Notes: generated from the sequence alone by a model not told the origin. Numbered from the stretch's first letter, positions 33,440-42,690 are shown. The stretch: 64,000 nucleotides of DNA from Slackia sp. ZJ119 (GCF_011039175.1 NZ_JAAKEN010000015.1:1-64000); one strand, 5' to 3'. Made by a program: numbers and translations.

Positions 33440-35074
33440 CTACTCCTTAAGCGCATTCTCATCGATAACCAGTTTTATCGCCCACGGAGGCACCGTTGGC
33501 ACATCTTTGGACTCATCCTTCATGAATACGAACGCAGCATCGAAGCTTGGCGCGCTTTCTGGAAAGGTCCCGAGCCCATCTGTGAAGTACACAAGGCCTT
33601 TCAAGTCGCTCAGTCTTCCGTCTTCGATCATCGCCTCTACGTGATTGAAGACAGGGCGGAAGTCCGTCCCTCCAAAACCTCGAACCTGCATGTTGTCCAT
33701 GAAAGAGTCGACATCCCGCAGGTCCTTGATGATCATCTCCTGCTGAATGCGGTTATCTGCCTGGATCACATGAATGTTCACTTTGCTCGCATACTCTCCT
33801 GATTCTTTCAGGATGTCGAACGTATGAGCAATGAAGCGACGCACGAGATCCCCGCGAACGCTCTCCGATGTGTCGATAGCGATGACGAAATCGCGTATTC
33901 GCTCCGATTCCTTGTATTCCAAAGGTTCGATCAACGGCGTTTTGCCGTACAGGTTCATTCCGTAGGAGTAGTAAACGTAATCGAATTCCTCGGGATTGAC
34001 CTGGATCTCCTCACTGTGCACAGCGAAGCTCTGCAGGAATTCTGAATAGTCGTAGCGCTTGCGGTTGGCTAAGGCGAGATTGCTGACGAAACTGGATGTC
34101 TCGTCGCCCCATTCGCTCCCGAATGCGTGCATCTCCATCTCGATCTGCTTGGAGATGTCCTCCCATTCCTGCTCGTCTTGGTCCGAGCGCTCAAGGCTAT
34201 CCAGTCCTTCTGTTTGATTCCGTTCTGTGAGCCCCTCATCACCAGCAGCTTCACCCATTCCCTCAAGACTATCTTCGTCATCCTCTCCACCGCCTTGAGA
34301 GGCTTCCCCTTCGGGTTGCTCTGCCGCTTGCGGTTGCTCACCCTCAGTGCCATCCTCTGGTGTCGTCGGCTCATCACCAGAAGCTTCCATCTGAGACGTA
34401 GCCTCTCCGCGGTTTTGATCGCCTTCGGATTCGCCCTCATCGTTACTCAATCCATCTTCTGAAGAATCCCCTGATATGCTCATCGACGGCCATGCTGCAT
34501 GTTCGTCACGCTCGAAAAGCGCATGCCAATCATTGAGGGCGGTACGCTGTATTCCGCAGTAGGATTGCCCGTCAGGGCAGATAACGAGGTTGTGAATGAA
34601 CGAGTAGACCTTCGAGGGCAGAAGGTCGCCCGACATCATGCGTATCGTACCCAGCTGGCTCTGGCGCTCTGCATCATCAGCACTCGGGAATCGTCTTCCG
34701 CAGAGATCCATCGCGACGCTCTCGGCCATCACATCGCACGTGAGACTCCACGCCTCTAGATCTTCGTGGTCGCGGTCATAGGGATGCCTGAACAAGCAAT
34801 GGAGAGTCATATGGATGTAATCCCGCACGCTCTCGTCGAAATCTTGCTTGTATCGGGCTATCACACGTGATGGGTCATAGGCGACGTTCGATCCGTTGGT
34901 CGCGAGAGGATAGCGCGCACCCGAACGCAGGGGGCTTAGCTCCATGCGCCAAAGCGCAAGATCCAGGAACCGGAACTTGAGCATGAGCTGGACCCGACAC
35001 TCGTCAATGATGTCCCTGCCAAGGGCATCCTCTTCGAGCCTTCGTTTGAGCTTTTCGTCCATCACTTCAGGCAT
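33440..35074 (-). CDS. VWA-like/DUF2201 putative metallopeptidase (COG3864)
   Basis: 544 residues from the ATG at 35074, with AGGA 6 bases upstream. The N-terminal domain contains IHMTLHCLFRHP, the HxxxH-like putative zinc site of DUF2201_N. The middle (about 220-310) is a highly acidic Glu/Ser/Gly-rich stretch. The C-terminal VWA-like domain has VIAIDTSESV (MIDAS DxSxS), GGTDFRPVF and LVYFTDGLGTFP, characteristic of COG3864. This family pairs with MoxR ATPases, which here is the next gene. Such pairs remodel or insert metals into target proteins. Confidence 0.88.
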   Translation of the reverse strand: MPEVMDEKLKRRLEEDALGRDIIDECRVQLMLKFRFLDLALWRMELSPLRSGARYPLATNGSNVAYDPSRVIARYKQDFDESVRDYIHMTLHCLFRHPYDRDHEDLEAWSLTCDVMAESVAMDLCGRRFPSADDAERQSQLGTIRMMSGDLLPSKVYSFIHNLVICPDGQSYCGIQRTALNDWHALFERDEHAAWPSMSISGDSSEDGLSNDEGESEGDQNRGEATSQMEASGDEPTTPEDGTEGEQPQAAEQPEGEASQGGGEDDEDSLEGMGEAAGDEGLTERNQTEGLDSLERSDQDEQEWEDISKQIEMEMHAFGSEWGDETSSFVSNLALANRKRYDYSEFLQSFAVHSEEIQVNPEEFDYVYYSYGMNLYGKTPLIEPLEYKESERIRDFVIAIDTSESVRGDLVRRFIAHTFDILKESGEYASKVNIHVIQADNRIQQEMIIKDLRDVDSFMDNMQVRGFGGTDFRPVFNHVEAMIEDGRLSDLKGLVYFTDGLGTFPESAPSFDAAFVFMKDESKDVPTVPPWAIKLVIDENALKE

Positions 35075-35082
35075 GTTGGTTC

Positions 35083-35925
35083 CTATAGGCTGAAATCCAA
35101 TGCATCGTCGTTCCATTCGAACCAACGATGCCGTATGTCAAATAGATGCGAAGTCATAGCCGCATCTTTAGTAGTTCCAACGCTGTCGATGACGGCCGTG
35201 ATGTTGTGTTCGTTCAAGAATTCGAGGTCTGCAAGGTCATCAAGAGCCGCCTTATCTCCGTAAGCAGACAAGGCGATGCATACCTCAACAAGACGATTCT
35301 CTAGCGCTCGCACTATCGTCTGCTTATTGGGATGGGTCATAAATATTGGATCCTTGAGCCGGTCGATCATGCGCTTGCACTGGTCGTAGAGCCCGGAGTT
35401 ATCCTCACTTGCTGCAGGATCAAGCCCTGAACTACTTGTGATGGCAACATCGTAATTCGCAAAGAGATTCGAAGGAGCAAGCGCATCTGGCGAAGTGAGC
35501 GCAACGTATTGCTGCCGTTTCCCACGTTCGGTATTTGGAAAGCGAATATCGAAGAAGCTATGCCCATCTATGGGCTCGTTCATATCTATATGGATGACAT
35601 CGATCTGGTCACCAACGGCGAACGCTCGAATCCCAACGTCTTCGATCCCATGCAAGAACCTCAGACGCTTGATCCCCTGTGCGCCATCAAAGGCATACGG
35701 CTCGATCGCTGTAACCTCATCGGGAATGAAGATATCTTCTTCTGTACCCTCGTAAGCGACCAAGCGAAGCTTGCGATCATCTAATCTTTCGAAAAGCAGA
35801 CCACCCTTAGAGAAGCGTTCGCGAGCTTCATCGGATCCTTTTTCTGACGGCGATTTCTTCGAATAGAACTTGCCGAATTTCTGTATCAGCTCGTCCTTTG
35901 GCGCTAACTGCAGCATGCCTTCCAT
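35083..35925 (-). CDS. BspA/LRR_5-like protein of the radical SAM cluster
   Basis: A 280-residue soluble protein. A single LRR_5 (BspA-type) repeat stands out: IFIPDEVTAIEPYAFDGAQG then IKRLRFLHGIEDVGIRAFAV. No signal peptide is seen. The C-terminal half is helical and ends HRWFEWNDDALDFSL. Stand-alone cytoplasmic LRR_5 domains occur in MoxR/VWA-associated clusters as target-recognition parts. It ends 8 bp before the VWA start, so it is co-translated. Its role in this pathway is inferred from position only. Confidence 0.75.
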   Translation of the reverse strand: MEGMLQLAPKDELIQKFGKFYSKKSPSEKGSDEARERFSKGGLLFERLDDRKLRLVAYEGTEEDIFIPDEVTAIEPYAFDGAQGIKRLRFLHGIEDVGIRAFAVGDQIDVIHIDMNEPIDGHSFFDIRFPNTERGKRQQYVALTSPDALAPSNLFANYDVAITSSSGLDPAASEDNSGLYDQCKRMIDRLKDPIFMTHPNKQTIVRALENRLVEVCIALSAYGDKAALDDLADLEFLNEHNITAVIDSVGTTKDAAMTSHLFDIRHRWFEWNDDALDFSL

Positions 35926-35982
35926 ATGAATCAGTCCAAATCAAACAATGAACGAATGAGAATGCGATATGAACGCATTCGT

Positions 35983-36342
35983 TTATTGCGGCATTCCGCC
36001 AGGTGTAGGAGTGCTGCCCCATGGCGCTCCTACAGGGTTCAACTGCCTTCTAGGAGAAAGCTCGTCTGAGAACATGATGCAGTAACGCAAACCCTTCAAG
36101 GTAGCGTATAGGCTTGCCACCTCATGCTTCGAGCCGTGATTGAAGACCTCGTATGTGAGCATCTCGCGATCTATCATCGGCTGGTAGATAGGGCTATCTA
36201 CCACTTTGTCCAGCATCATATTCGTGGATTCACGTCCAAGTTCCTCTTGCTTGAGGCAGATGTTGTAGAGGATGTTCTCCTGCTCCTCGGTCAAACGGCC
36301 CATCTCCTTGATCTCCGCTAAGATCTCTGCTTCCGTTGCCAT
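35983..36342 (-). CDS. Small protein with Gly/Pro-rich C-terminal tail (possible modified substrate)
   Basis: A 119-residue protein starting MATEAEILAEIKEMGRLTEE. Residues 1-95 are helical and leader-like. The last about 20 residues are distinct: NPVGAPWGSTPTPGGMPQ, rich in Gly, Pro, Thr and Ser with a single Trp. It lies between a radical SAM gene and the LRR protein. A helical leader followed by a short low-complexity tail beside radical SAM genes is the general shape of RiPP precursors, but no repeat, no Cys and no known leader motif is visible. It could equally be a small structural subunit. The RiPP reading is low confidence. Confidence 0.6.
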   Translation of the reverse strand: MATEAEILAEIKEMGRLTEEQENILYNICLKQEELGRESTNMMLDKVVDSPIYQPMIDREMLTYEVFNHGSKHEVASLYATLKGLRYCIMFSDELSPRRQLNPVGAPWGSTPTPGGMPQ

Positions 36343-36428
36343 GCTTGCTCCAATCGTCGGTGTTCATCGCTAAAGGCAGTGCTCATCATGTTTTGATTCC
36401 TGATGAAATGATCGAACGGCACTCGTTA

Positions 36429-37337
36429 TCACATCGTGCGTGTGGCGTTGAGCTTGACCTTCGGCGGGAACCAGCGGATAGGTTCGTTCAGCTGATGCTC
36501 TGGAAAACGGCTGCGCCCGGCTTCCAGTTCTTTGATGAGGTATTCCTTGTCCGCATTCAAGGTTCCGTTCGTACGGATGGGATTCACACTTTGCATGCCG
36601 AAATAAATGGTGTCTTCCAACTCGGATCTCTGAAGCACCCTAATCTGCTCGTCGATGATCTGCCCGAGGGTGCATTGAGTGAACTCGCCGGTTTCCTCCA
36701 TCTTCTCAAGTTCAGCGCCAGGCTCCATATGCAAAGGCGCTACCATCACGAGTTTCGGTTGCACCTCATTGAGCAGCTCCGCAGAAGCATCGGCGTTCTC
36801 CATAGAGAGCTCCGGGCCGCCTAATCCCGTCACCAAGTTCAGGTTGTAGGAAATGCGCGCATCATTGAGGTTCAACAATGCCTCTTTCGCCTCTGCAGAC
36901 GTGTAGCCCTTATCCATGTAATCCAGAACTGCATCGAGACCAGTCTCAAGGCCGATATTGATGCCATCAAAGCCGAGTTCGGAGAGCTCTTGGAGCTGCT
37001 CAGGCGTCTTTGCCATGACATTCATGATCGATGCGTGGCACCCTATCGACTCAATCCTCGGAAGCTTCTCGTTGATCGTCTCAGCAATAAACTTGAGGGA
37101 CTCGAACGGAAGGGTGAATGGATCGCCTCCTACGAGGAACACGCGCTTGTATAGAGTCCTGTACTTAGCGACCGAATTGATGTCCTCCTCTATCACTTCG
37201 AGCGGATTGACCTGGAACTCCGTTTCGCCGTAGAGATTGCAGAACTTGCATCGGTTGTGACTGCAGCCAGCAGACACAGGAATGAGCAGAGACTTCTCCT
37301 CGAAGGGAGGGCGGTAGGTGTCGCCGAGGAAATGCAT
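36429..37337 (-). CDS. Radical SAM protein (CX4CX2C type), first gene of the cluster
   Basis: 302 residues from the ATG at 37337, selected because GGAG lies 6 bases upstream; an upstream TTG at 37349 is worse placed. The motif GCSHNRCKFCNLYGE carries Cys-x4-Cys-x2-Cys. It continues with VFLVGGDPFTLPFESL, GFDGINIGLETGLDAV and LVTGLGG, all typical core strands of this branch. It has no B12 or auxiliary-cluster domain. It is paralogous to the last gene of the operon. It is divergent from the TetR gene across 341 bp, so TetR likely controls the operon. Confidence 0.87.
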   Translation of the reverse strand: MHFLGDTYRPPFEEKSLLIPVSAGCSHNRCKFCNLYGETEFQVNPLEVIEEDINSVAKYRTLYKRVFLVGGDPFTLPFESLKFIAETINEKLPRIESIGCHASIMNVMAKTPEQLQELSELGFDGINIGLETGLDAVLDYMDKGYTSAEAKEALLNLNDARISYNLNLVTGLGGPELSMENADASAELLNEVQPKLVMVAPLHMEPGAELEKMEETGEFTQCTLGQIIDEQIRVLQRSELEDTIYFGMQSVNPIRTNGTLNADKEYLIKELEAGRSRFPEHQLNEPIRWFPPKVKLNATRTM

Positions 37338-37678
37338 GATTCGCTCCAATCGTCGCGTTGCGCGTTGCCTTGTTGCATGGGTGGATATGAAGATCGATCC
37401 TTACATGCGAGCAAAAGCTAAAGACGTTGGAATAAATGTATGCTCTCACGGGCAGACAAGGGAAGAAACAATGGATGCCGCTGTGTACGAAAATAGACAC
37501 GGTGGAGCTGATTGTCTACCTAGAAATGTCGCCTCAATATTTCTAGATGAGTATCATGGTATACGCGCAATCTAGAGGATTTATGCGATGCTGCATCATC
37601 ATGCGCCCGGTTCATCAATACGAGTGCCCCGTTCCTAGATCGCTCATTCAGAGAGTATTTCTCGAAAGGAGGGTAGAT

Positions 37679-38200
37679 ATGAACACAAAGCGAATACTGG
37701 CTGATTCTTTGGAGGGGTTGCTGCGCGAGCGCCCCCTCGGCGAGATTACTGTTCAGGATATAACTGCAGCAAGCGGCCTTTCTCGCTCGACGTTCTATAA
37801 GCATTTCGAGGACAAATACGACCTCGTTGGCTGGATGCTACCCGCCGACCGCTTGTTTGAGCTTGCATCTTCGGTAGATGGCTCTACATACGATGAAGTG
37901 ATGGTCGAAGTGCTCAACCTCATCGAAGAATGGCGTCCGGTATACACGAATGCAGTCAATGATCCACACGAAGAGCTTGTATATGGAAAGATCCTCTCGC
38001 ATACGAACGGTTTCTATCAACTAGCATTCTCGATGGACGCCAATGCGGAAGATGACAAGATCGAAAGCATTGTCAAGCAGCTCGCGATAAAGCAGATCAA
38101 TGATTTCCTTTTGAGCTGGGTCATGAGGAAGGTCAATCTATCCACTGGCGAGACGCTCGAAGTTTTGAAAAGGCTTTGGCCCGAAGAACTATTCCGATAG
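37679..38200 (+). CDS. TetR/AcrR-family regulator, probable regulator of the radical SAM cluster
   Basis: 173 residues from the ATG at 37679, behind AAAGGAGGG. The HTH region ITVQDITAASGLSRSTFYKHF is a standard TetR recognition helix. The C-terminal domain follows the TetR_C_33-like pattern with WRPVYTNAVN and LSWVMRK. It is divergent from the radical SAM operon, and the intergenic 37338-37678 should hold its operator, although I see no strong dyad. A RhuM-like fragment follows 17 bp downstream. Confidence 0.9.
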   Translation: MNTKRILADSLEGLLRERPLGEITVQDITAASGLSRSTFYKHFEDKYDLVGWMLPADRLFELASSVDGSTYDEVMVEVLNLIEEWRPVYTNAVNDPHEELVYGKILSHTNGFYQLAFSMDANAEDDKIESIVKQLAIKQINDFLLSWVMRKVNLSTGETLEVLKRLWPEELFR

Positions 38201-38217
38201 GAAGATAGGTACCCAGA

Positions 38218-38568
38218 ATGGCTGAAACGACGACAGTTAGCTATAGATTGCAAGATGGCAATGATGAATTGAGTATCGTCTTCGACGGGATCACCGTTTG
38301 GCTTACGCATGAGCAGATCGCAGCGCTCTACGGCGTTGATGGCCCTGCAGCCAAAAAGCTTATCGCGAATATCATCGACGAGGAAGAAGTCGATCCTGAT
38401 GCATCCATTTCCAGAATGGAGGTCACTCGCCAAGTCGGCAGCCGTACGATCTCTTGCCTCACCGCTGTTTTCAATCTTGATATGGCTATTGCTGTGGGCA
38501 AAAGACTCCACTCAACAGAGGCTACAGCTTTCAGGACATGGGCACATACACTGCGAGAAAAGAACTAG
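38218..38568 (+). CDS. Short RhuM-family protein (N-terminal domain only)
   Basis: A 116-residue protein. VWLTHEQIAALYGVDGPAA, then IISRMEVTRQVGSR-like residues and NLDMAIAVGKRLHSTEATAFRTWA match the N-terminal DNA-binding part of the RhuM (virulence protein/abortive) family. Full-length members are roughly 300 residues, so this is a truncated copy or a stand-alone regulator domain. Possible accessory gene of the same mobile segment. A terminator lies after it. Confidence 0.65.
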   Translation: MAETTTVSYRLQDGNDELSIVFDGITVWLTHEQIAALYGVDGPAAKKLIANIIDEEEVDPDASISRMEVTRQVGSRTISCLTAVFNLDMAIAVGKRLHSTEATAFRTWAHTLREKN

Positions 38569-38624
38569 ATAGCAGATCGCCTTTCAAATATGAACAATCA
38601 GTTACAACGATAAAAAGATGAGCA

Positions 38625-38652
38625 AAAAGAGCGCCCTCCGGCGCTCTTTTTA
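38625..38652. terminator. Bidirectional intrinsic terminator
   Basis: The sequence AAAAAGAGCGCC CTCC GGCGCTCTTTTT forms a 7-bp GC stem with A and T runs on either side, able to stop transcription on both strands. It closes the TetR/RhuM unit and separates it from IS256 copy 2. Confidence 0.9.
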
Positions 38653-38735
38653 TCCTTGCGTACATTTTTTCGTCGCCGGTTTACTTATCTGAATCAGGCG
38701 CTCAAGCGCCGCTGGGCTTAACCCATCGCCCTCGG

Positions 38736-40075
38736 GGTACTGTCAAACATCTTGCGCAAATTCAAGCAACTAGCCTATGCGCTTCGATATGATCACCCAT
38801 CCAGCAGCGTCACGTCCAGATATCGTCTTGAGCCCCGCTCGCCGTCGGCGACGTACTTGAGGCGGGCGCTCACCAGCATGAGGGCCGACCTGCCGTCAGG
38901 GAAGGCGCCCACGACCCGCGTTCGCCTCCTTGTCTCGCGGTTGAGCCGCTCGATGGCGTTGTTGGTGCGGATGCGCCTCCAATGCTCCATGGGAAAGCGG
39001 GTGTAGGTGAGCGTCTCGACGACGCCATCGCGGATGCGCCTGGCGGCCTCCCTGAGCTTCGATGCATCGAGCTCGTCCGCTGCGGACTCCGCCTTGGCCA
39101 TGCCGGCTTCAAAGGATTCCTGGGCGTGGATGGCATTGAGCATGGCAGCGACCTTGCCCCGCTTGCTCTTCGGAACCTTCGATAGCACGCTGCGACAGAA
39201 ATGTACCGCGCATCTTTGACAAGCCGCATCCGGGAAGACCTCGGCCATGGCGCCCGTCATCGCGGCAGCCTTGTCGCCCGTGAGCATCTTCACGCCGCGA
39301 AGACCGCGCGATTTGAGCCGCGAGAGGAGCTCCCGCCAGCACTCGGCAGACTCCGTGAAACCCTCTGCTGCTCCTATCGCCTCGCGGCATCCGTCGTCGT
39401 CGACCCCGATGGCCACCATGACGGCCACGTTCTCGAAGCCGCCGCCCCGGCTCCTCTCCAGATGGATGCCATCTGCGAACACGTAGGGGCATGCGCGCTC
39501 GAGCGAGCGGCTCCTCCATCGCTCGACGGCCTCGAACGCTTTGTCGTTGAGATTGGAGACGGTCCCGGCCGACGCGCTCGCGCCCCAGAGGATCTCGGAG
39601 ACATCCTCTGGGGCGCCTCGTGGACACGCCCGCCAGGCACGTCTCGATCATGGCTTCTTCGACGGAGGTCTCGCGTCTCTTGTAGCGCTCGATGATCGCG
39701 GCGGCGAAGCGCATCCCCTTGAGCTTGGGCATCCGAAGCGCGACCTGACCCGACGTCGTCGTGAGCCCGCGCTCGTAATGGCCGGCGCGATGGGCTTCGC
39801 GGTCAGCCGTTCGCTCATGGCGGTCGGCCTCGATGAGGTCGTCCGCCTCTTCTTCGAGAAGGGCATTGGGCGTATCTTCGACCGTTCTTCGCACGAGCTC
39901 CTTGAGTTGGTCTCTGATAGCGTCTTCGTCTAACGTTGCGATGGGTTCGGGCATGGCTCTGCCTCCTGGCTTGATTTGGATCTAGGCAACTCAAATCATA
40001 CCGAAGGCATGGGCTGTGCCTGTTTGATATCTAGACTATGCTGCTGTCAAAGTGCGCAAGAAATTGTACGTTACC
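38736..40075 (-). mobile_element. IS256-family insertion sequence, copy 2 (defective)
   Basis: A 1340-bp copy nearly identical to 28573-29911, in the same orientation and one base longer. Its right end reads GAAATTGTACGTTACC against GATATTTTACGTTACC in copy 1. No target-site duplication is visible. Together with copy 1 it brackets the 8.8-kb radical SAM/MoxR segment. Confidence 0.85.
38793..39954 (-). pseudogene. Frameshifted IS256-family transposase
   Basis: Same protein as copy 1, but the frame breaks near 39600: copy 1 has CATCCTCGACGCGCC where this copy has CATCCTCTGGGGCGCC, one base longer. The inserted TCTGGGGCG resembles the nearby GCCCCAGAGG read in reverse, suggesting a local templated error. 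The two halves (39954 to about 39610 and 39482 to 38793) remain open. It probably cannot move unaided, but its ends could still be recognised by the intact copy. Confidence 0.85.
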
Positions 40076-40172
40076 GCTTCCCGAAGTCTTCCTGAGCTTG
40101 CAGCTCTTCCTGCGTCTCTGCGCCATGTTTACCACCGGCCACGTCGGCCACCTTTCGTTTCGTGGCCGACAT
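40071..40172 (-). CDS. 33-residue frame truncated by the IS end
   Basis: The frame MSATKRKVADVAGGKHGAET runs to QEDFGKR and stops in TAA formed by the IS256 right end. Good codon use and a hydrophilic, protein-like composition suggest the N-terminus of a gene cut by the IS insertion. The ribosome binding site is weak. Family unknown; low confidence. The rest of 40076-40239 holds nothing. Confidence 0.3.
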   Translation of the reverse strand: MSATKRKVADVAGGKHGAETQEELQAQEDFGKR

Positions 40173-40239
40173 AAACAGTTCGGTCCCTTAACCTGCTACA
40201 AGGCTAAGGGGCCGTCACAAAGTCGCTCTGCGATCCAGA

Positions 40240-42687
40240 TTACGGCGTAGGTATCGTTGTCTCAACAGGAATCTTGATCTTTGTCACGATCTCACTGTAG
40301 AGATCGGACACGACTTCCTCAGAATCAATCGATACAACAAGCGCGTAACGCAGCTTCTCCGTGCGCTTTCCGAGCGATTTGAGCATCTTCCACCAGCCGC
40401 TTACGGGGTACACGGCAACATACCTCGCATCACAAAGGTCAGCTGCGCTCATTCGCTTGAAGTCACTATGTATGGAACCTACATCGCGGTTGTCCTGCCC
40501 AAGATACCACTCACTTGAAGCCGACCCCCTAGCATAGTCCGTCTCGCCATCGCGCATTTTTTTGCTGACAAATCCAAGAAATTCGTTGTAGTCCTGGCTC
40601 TTACCGATTACCTGAAACCTCAGCCCGCACGACTGGTACTGGAACTTGTCTACCCAGCCACGTTCGCCGGGGCTCGGCTCAATAAAATACGAAAGCGTAA
40701 CCCTGAACTCAACTTCTTTCTCACCAAGTCGAAGAAGCTCTTCCTTTGGCCAAGGAAGCTCATGTACTCGCATCTCATTGCAGGTGCCATCTTCTCTGAA
40801 GGGTTGCATCTCACCCTGAATGATAAGGTTAACCCGGTTGTCAAGTGAACCCAACGCATAGTCGATGTTTGGGATGCCCCATCCGCATGTTCTAAGAAGA
40901 TCGCGTCTAGGTTTCTTCATCGTATCGTCCTCAGGGAGAAACTGTCGCTTCATCGTGTCAGTCCACCGCGCCGAATGCACGAGGAGGGCACGTACGGTTT
41001 CAGGCCAAATCCCCGGATGGGCGTCCATGATGCGCACCGCCATCCAAGACGCCTGGGCCGTTGCTGAACTCGTTGCCCTAATGCTTGCGAAGTAGCTCGA
41101 GGGCAAATCATTGCTGGTACTCAGCTTGCTCATGTCGTGGCAATCCATCCAGTTGAAGCCGTTCGTGGCGAGGTTGCCGCCGTCGCAGCATATTTCTGGC
41201 TTGATCGGCCACATATCGTCCCAGATTATCGATGTCCTGCTATACGGACAGAGTCCACCCTTCTCGGCCATTCCCATAAAGCCTTCGAATCCTACCTCAT
41301 CCGTTATCACATCATCTGAGTACGCTCCAACCGTTAATGCGTTCCATGCCTGCGCAGGACTCTCCACTGGCGAAGTCAGGTTTGTACCAGGATAGGGCTC
41401 GACGTGGAACTCATTCGTATCTACGTTGCCAGCGCTCACGAGCAGGAGTCGTTTGTCCTCCTCGTCTTCGCCAACCGCAGCCGCCAACTTATCAACTTCT
41501 GCTGACCAAGATGTCGGCGAGCCATCGGTAATGCTGCTGTCATCAGTTACCGCCATGCAGAAGACCCTGTTAGAGACGGGCTGTGCAATCTCGATTTCAC
41601 TGATTGCATCTCGCGTTATAACGCCGTACATGCTTTGTTCGTTTGTGCCTAAAGGAGGAAAGATTCTTACGGACTCGATATGATGCCCTACACTCACCGG
41701 CTCTTGGCTTAGAACCGCTGCTTTCAAGTCGTTGTAGAGCGCAATACCAGCCATGCTGGTCCCATGCCCACCTGTATCAGACGAAGGCCATCCGCTACGA
41801 GCCGAGAGCACGGTGCCATCCTGCACTGCTGGTTCCAATAACGGATGGTTGGCGTTGACTCCTGTATCCAGAATGCAAACAGACGTGTCGGCAGTGTCAA
41901 CGGTCAAACGCTTAACGAAGTCATCGACGAGTTCTTTCTGAAAGCGCGCGTCCGCATTGACGAAGGTTGATGTCGGCTCTGCAGCCCGTCTTATCTCAGA
42001 AACAGCCCCGACTTCGCGGAGCATGTCTTCAATGCCTTTGCCATCGAGTTTTGCCATGGCGATGATGCACTCTGGAAAGACAAGGTGATCAGCCGATTGC
42101 TGGACATTGTGACCGTCACAGTACGCCGTGAATGCGTCGAGAGCATTTTCGGCGGAAGTCTGAGAAGTATTTATCCAAATCTCACACCATATAGCAACCC
42201 TATCTGGGTATTCGTCCGCCTTTCCGCTCCAAAAGGACTTCGCAGTCGGCTTGGCGACCTCGTCGACATCCTCAACGAATTCCCGATTGCATGGATGCCC
42301 CTTCTTCGTTGCTTTCGACTCGTCAGCATAATCCGTCACCTTCTGACGAAAGAAGCCCTCTTTCCCTCGCGGCACGAATACAGTAGCCGACATTCTGCCG
42401 GTCTCCTCGTCGGTATCCATACGAAGGAGTACGACCTTATGGATGCGATTCTCGAAAGCTTCGGGATCGAGCGGAAAACGCGGGGAGCTGTTGAATCGGA
42501 GGTAGGTGCCACCGCGCTTCTCGGCTTCCCCATCCTCTTCCGCTATGGCCGCGTCGATTTGTCGCACGAGCTTGTCCGCATGCGCTTTTCTATCCCTCTC
42601 GGGACGTTTGGCCTCGCCGCCACCTCCACTCGGTCGCTCGTAAGGGCGCGATTCGGAAGCATCGGCGAGAAAGATATTTGGGAGCAT
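40240..42687 (-). CDS. ietS: IetS-like subtilisin-family serine peptidase (anti-phage IetAS system)
   Basis: An 815-residue S8 peptidase without a signal peptide. The catalytic Asp is in SVCILDTGVNANHP (about residue 280), His in GGHGTSMAG and Ser in ATSSATAQASW; the usual GTS before Ser is replaced by SSA-type residues. The first 230 residues are a large N-terminal extension. The partner AAA ATPase is immediately upstream (3 bp between stop and start), the gene pair described as IetAS in anti-phage screens. The predicted role is a protease effector activated on infection, with the ATPase as sensor or disaggregase. GC is lower than the backbone. Confidence 0.82.
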   Translation of the reverse strand: MLPNIFLADASESRPYERPSGGGGEAKRPERDRKAHADKLVRQIDAAIAEEDGEAEKRGGTYLRFNSSPRFPLDPEAFENRIHKVVLLRMDTDEETGRMSATVFVPRGKEGFFRQKVTDYADESKATKKGHPCNREFVEDVDEVAKPTAKSFWSGKADEYPDRVAIWCEIWINTSQTSAENALDAFTAYCDGHNVQQSADHLVFPECIIAMAKLDGKGIEDMLREVGAVSEIRRAAEPTSTFVNADARFQKELVDDFVKRLTVDTADTSVCILDTGVNANHPLLEPAVQDGTVLSARSGWPSSDTGGHGTSMAGIALYNDLKAAVLSQEPVSVGHHIESVRIFPPLGTNEQSMYGVITRDAISEIEIAQPVSNRVFCMAVTDDSSITDGSPTSWSAEVDKLAAAVGEDEEDKRLLLVSAGNVDTNEFHVEPYPGTNLTSPVESPAQAWNALTVGAYSDDVITDEVGFEGFMGMAEKGGLCPYSRTSIIWDDMWPIKPEICCDGGNLATNGFNWMDCHDMSKLSTSNDLPSSYFASIRATSSATAQASWMAVRIMDAHPGIWPETVRALLVHSARWTDTMKRQFLPEDDTMKKPRRDLLRTCGWGIPNIDYALGSLDNRVNLIIQGEMQPFREDGTCNEMRVHELPWPKEELLRLGEKEVEFRVTLSYFIEPSPGERGWVDKFQYQSCGLRFQVIGKSQDYNEFLGFVSKKMRDGETDYARGSASSEWYLGQDNRDVGSIHSDFKRMSAADLCDARYVAVYPVSGWWKMLKSLGKRTEKLRYALVVSIDSEEVVSDLYSEIVTKIKIPVETTIPTP

Positions 42688-42690
42688 AGG

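Noticed and set aside
28573-40075. A clean composite transposon with target duplication
   Set aside because: Neither the outer nor the inner IS junctions show matching 8-9 bp flanks, so only IS-bracketing can be stated.
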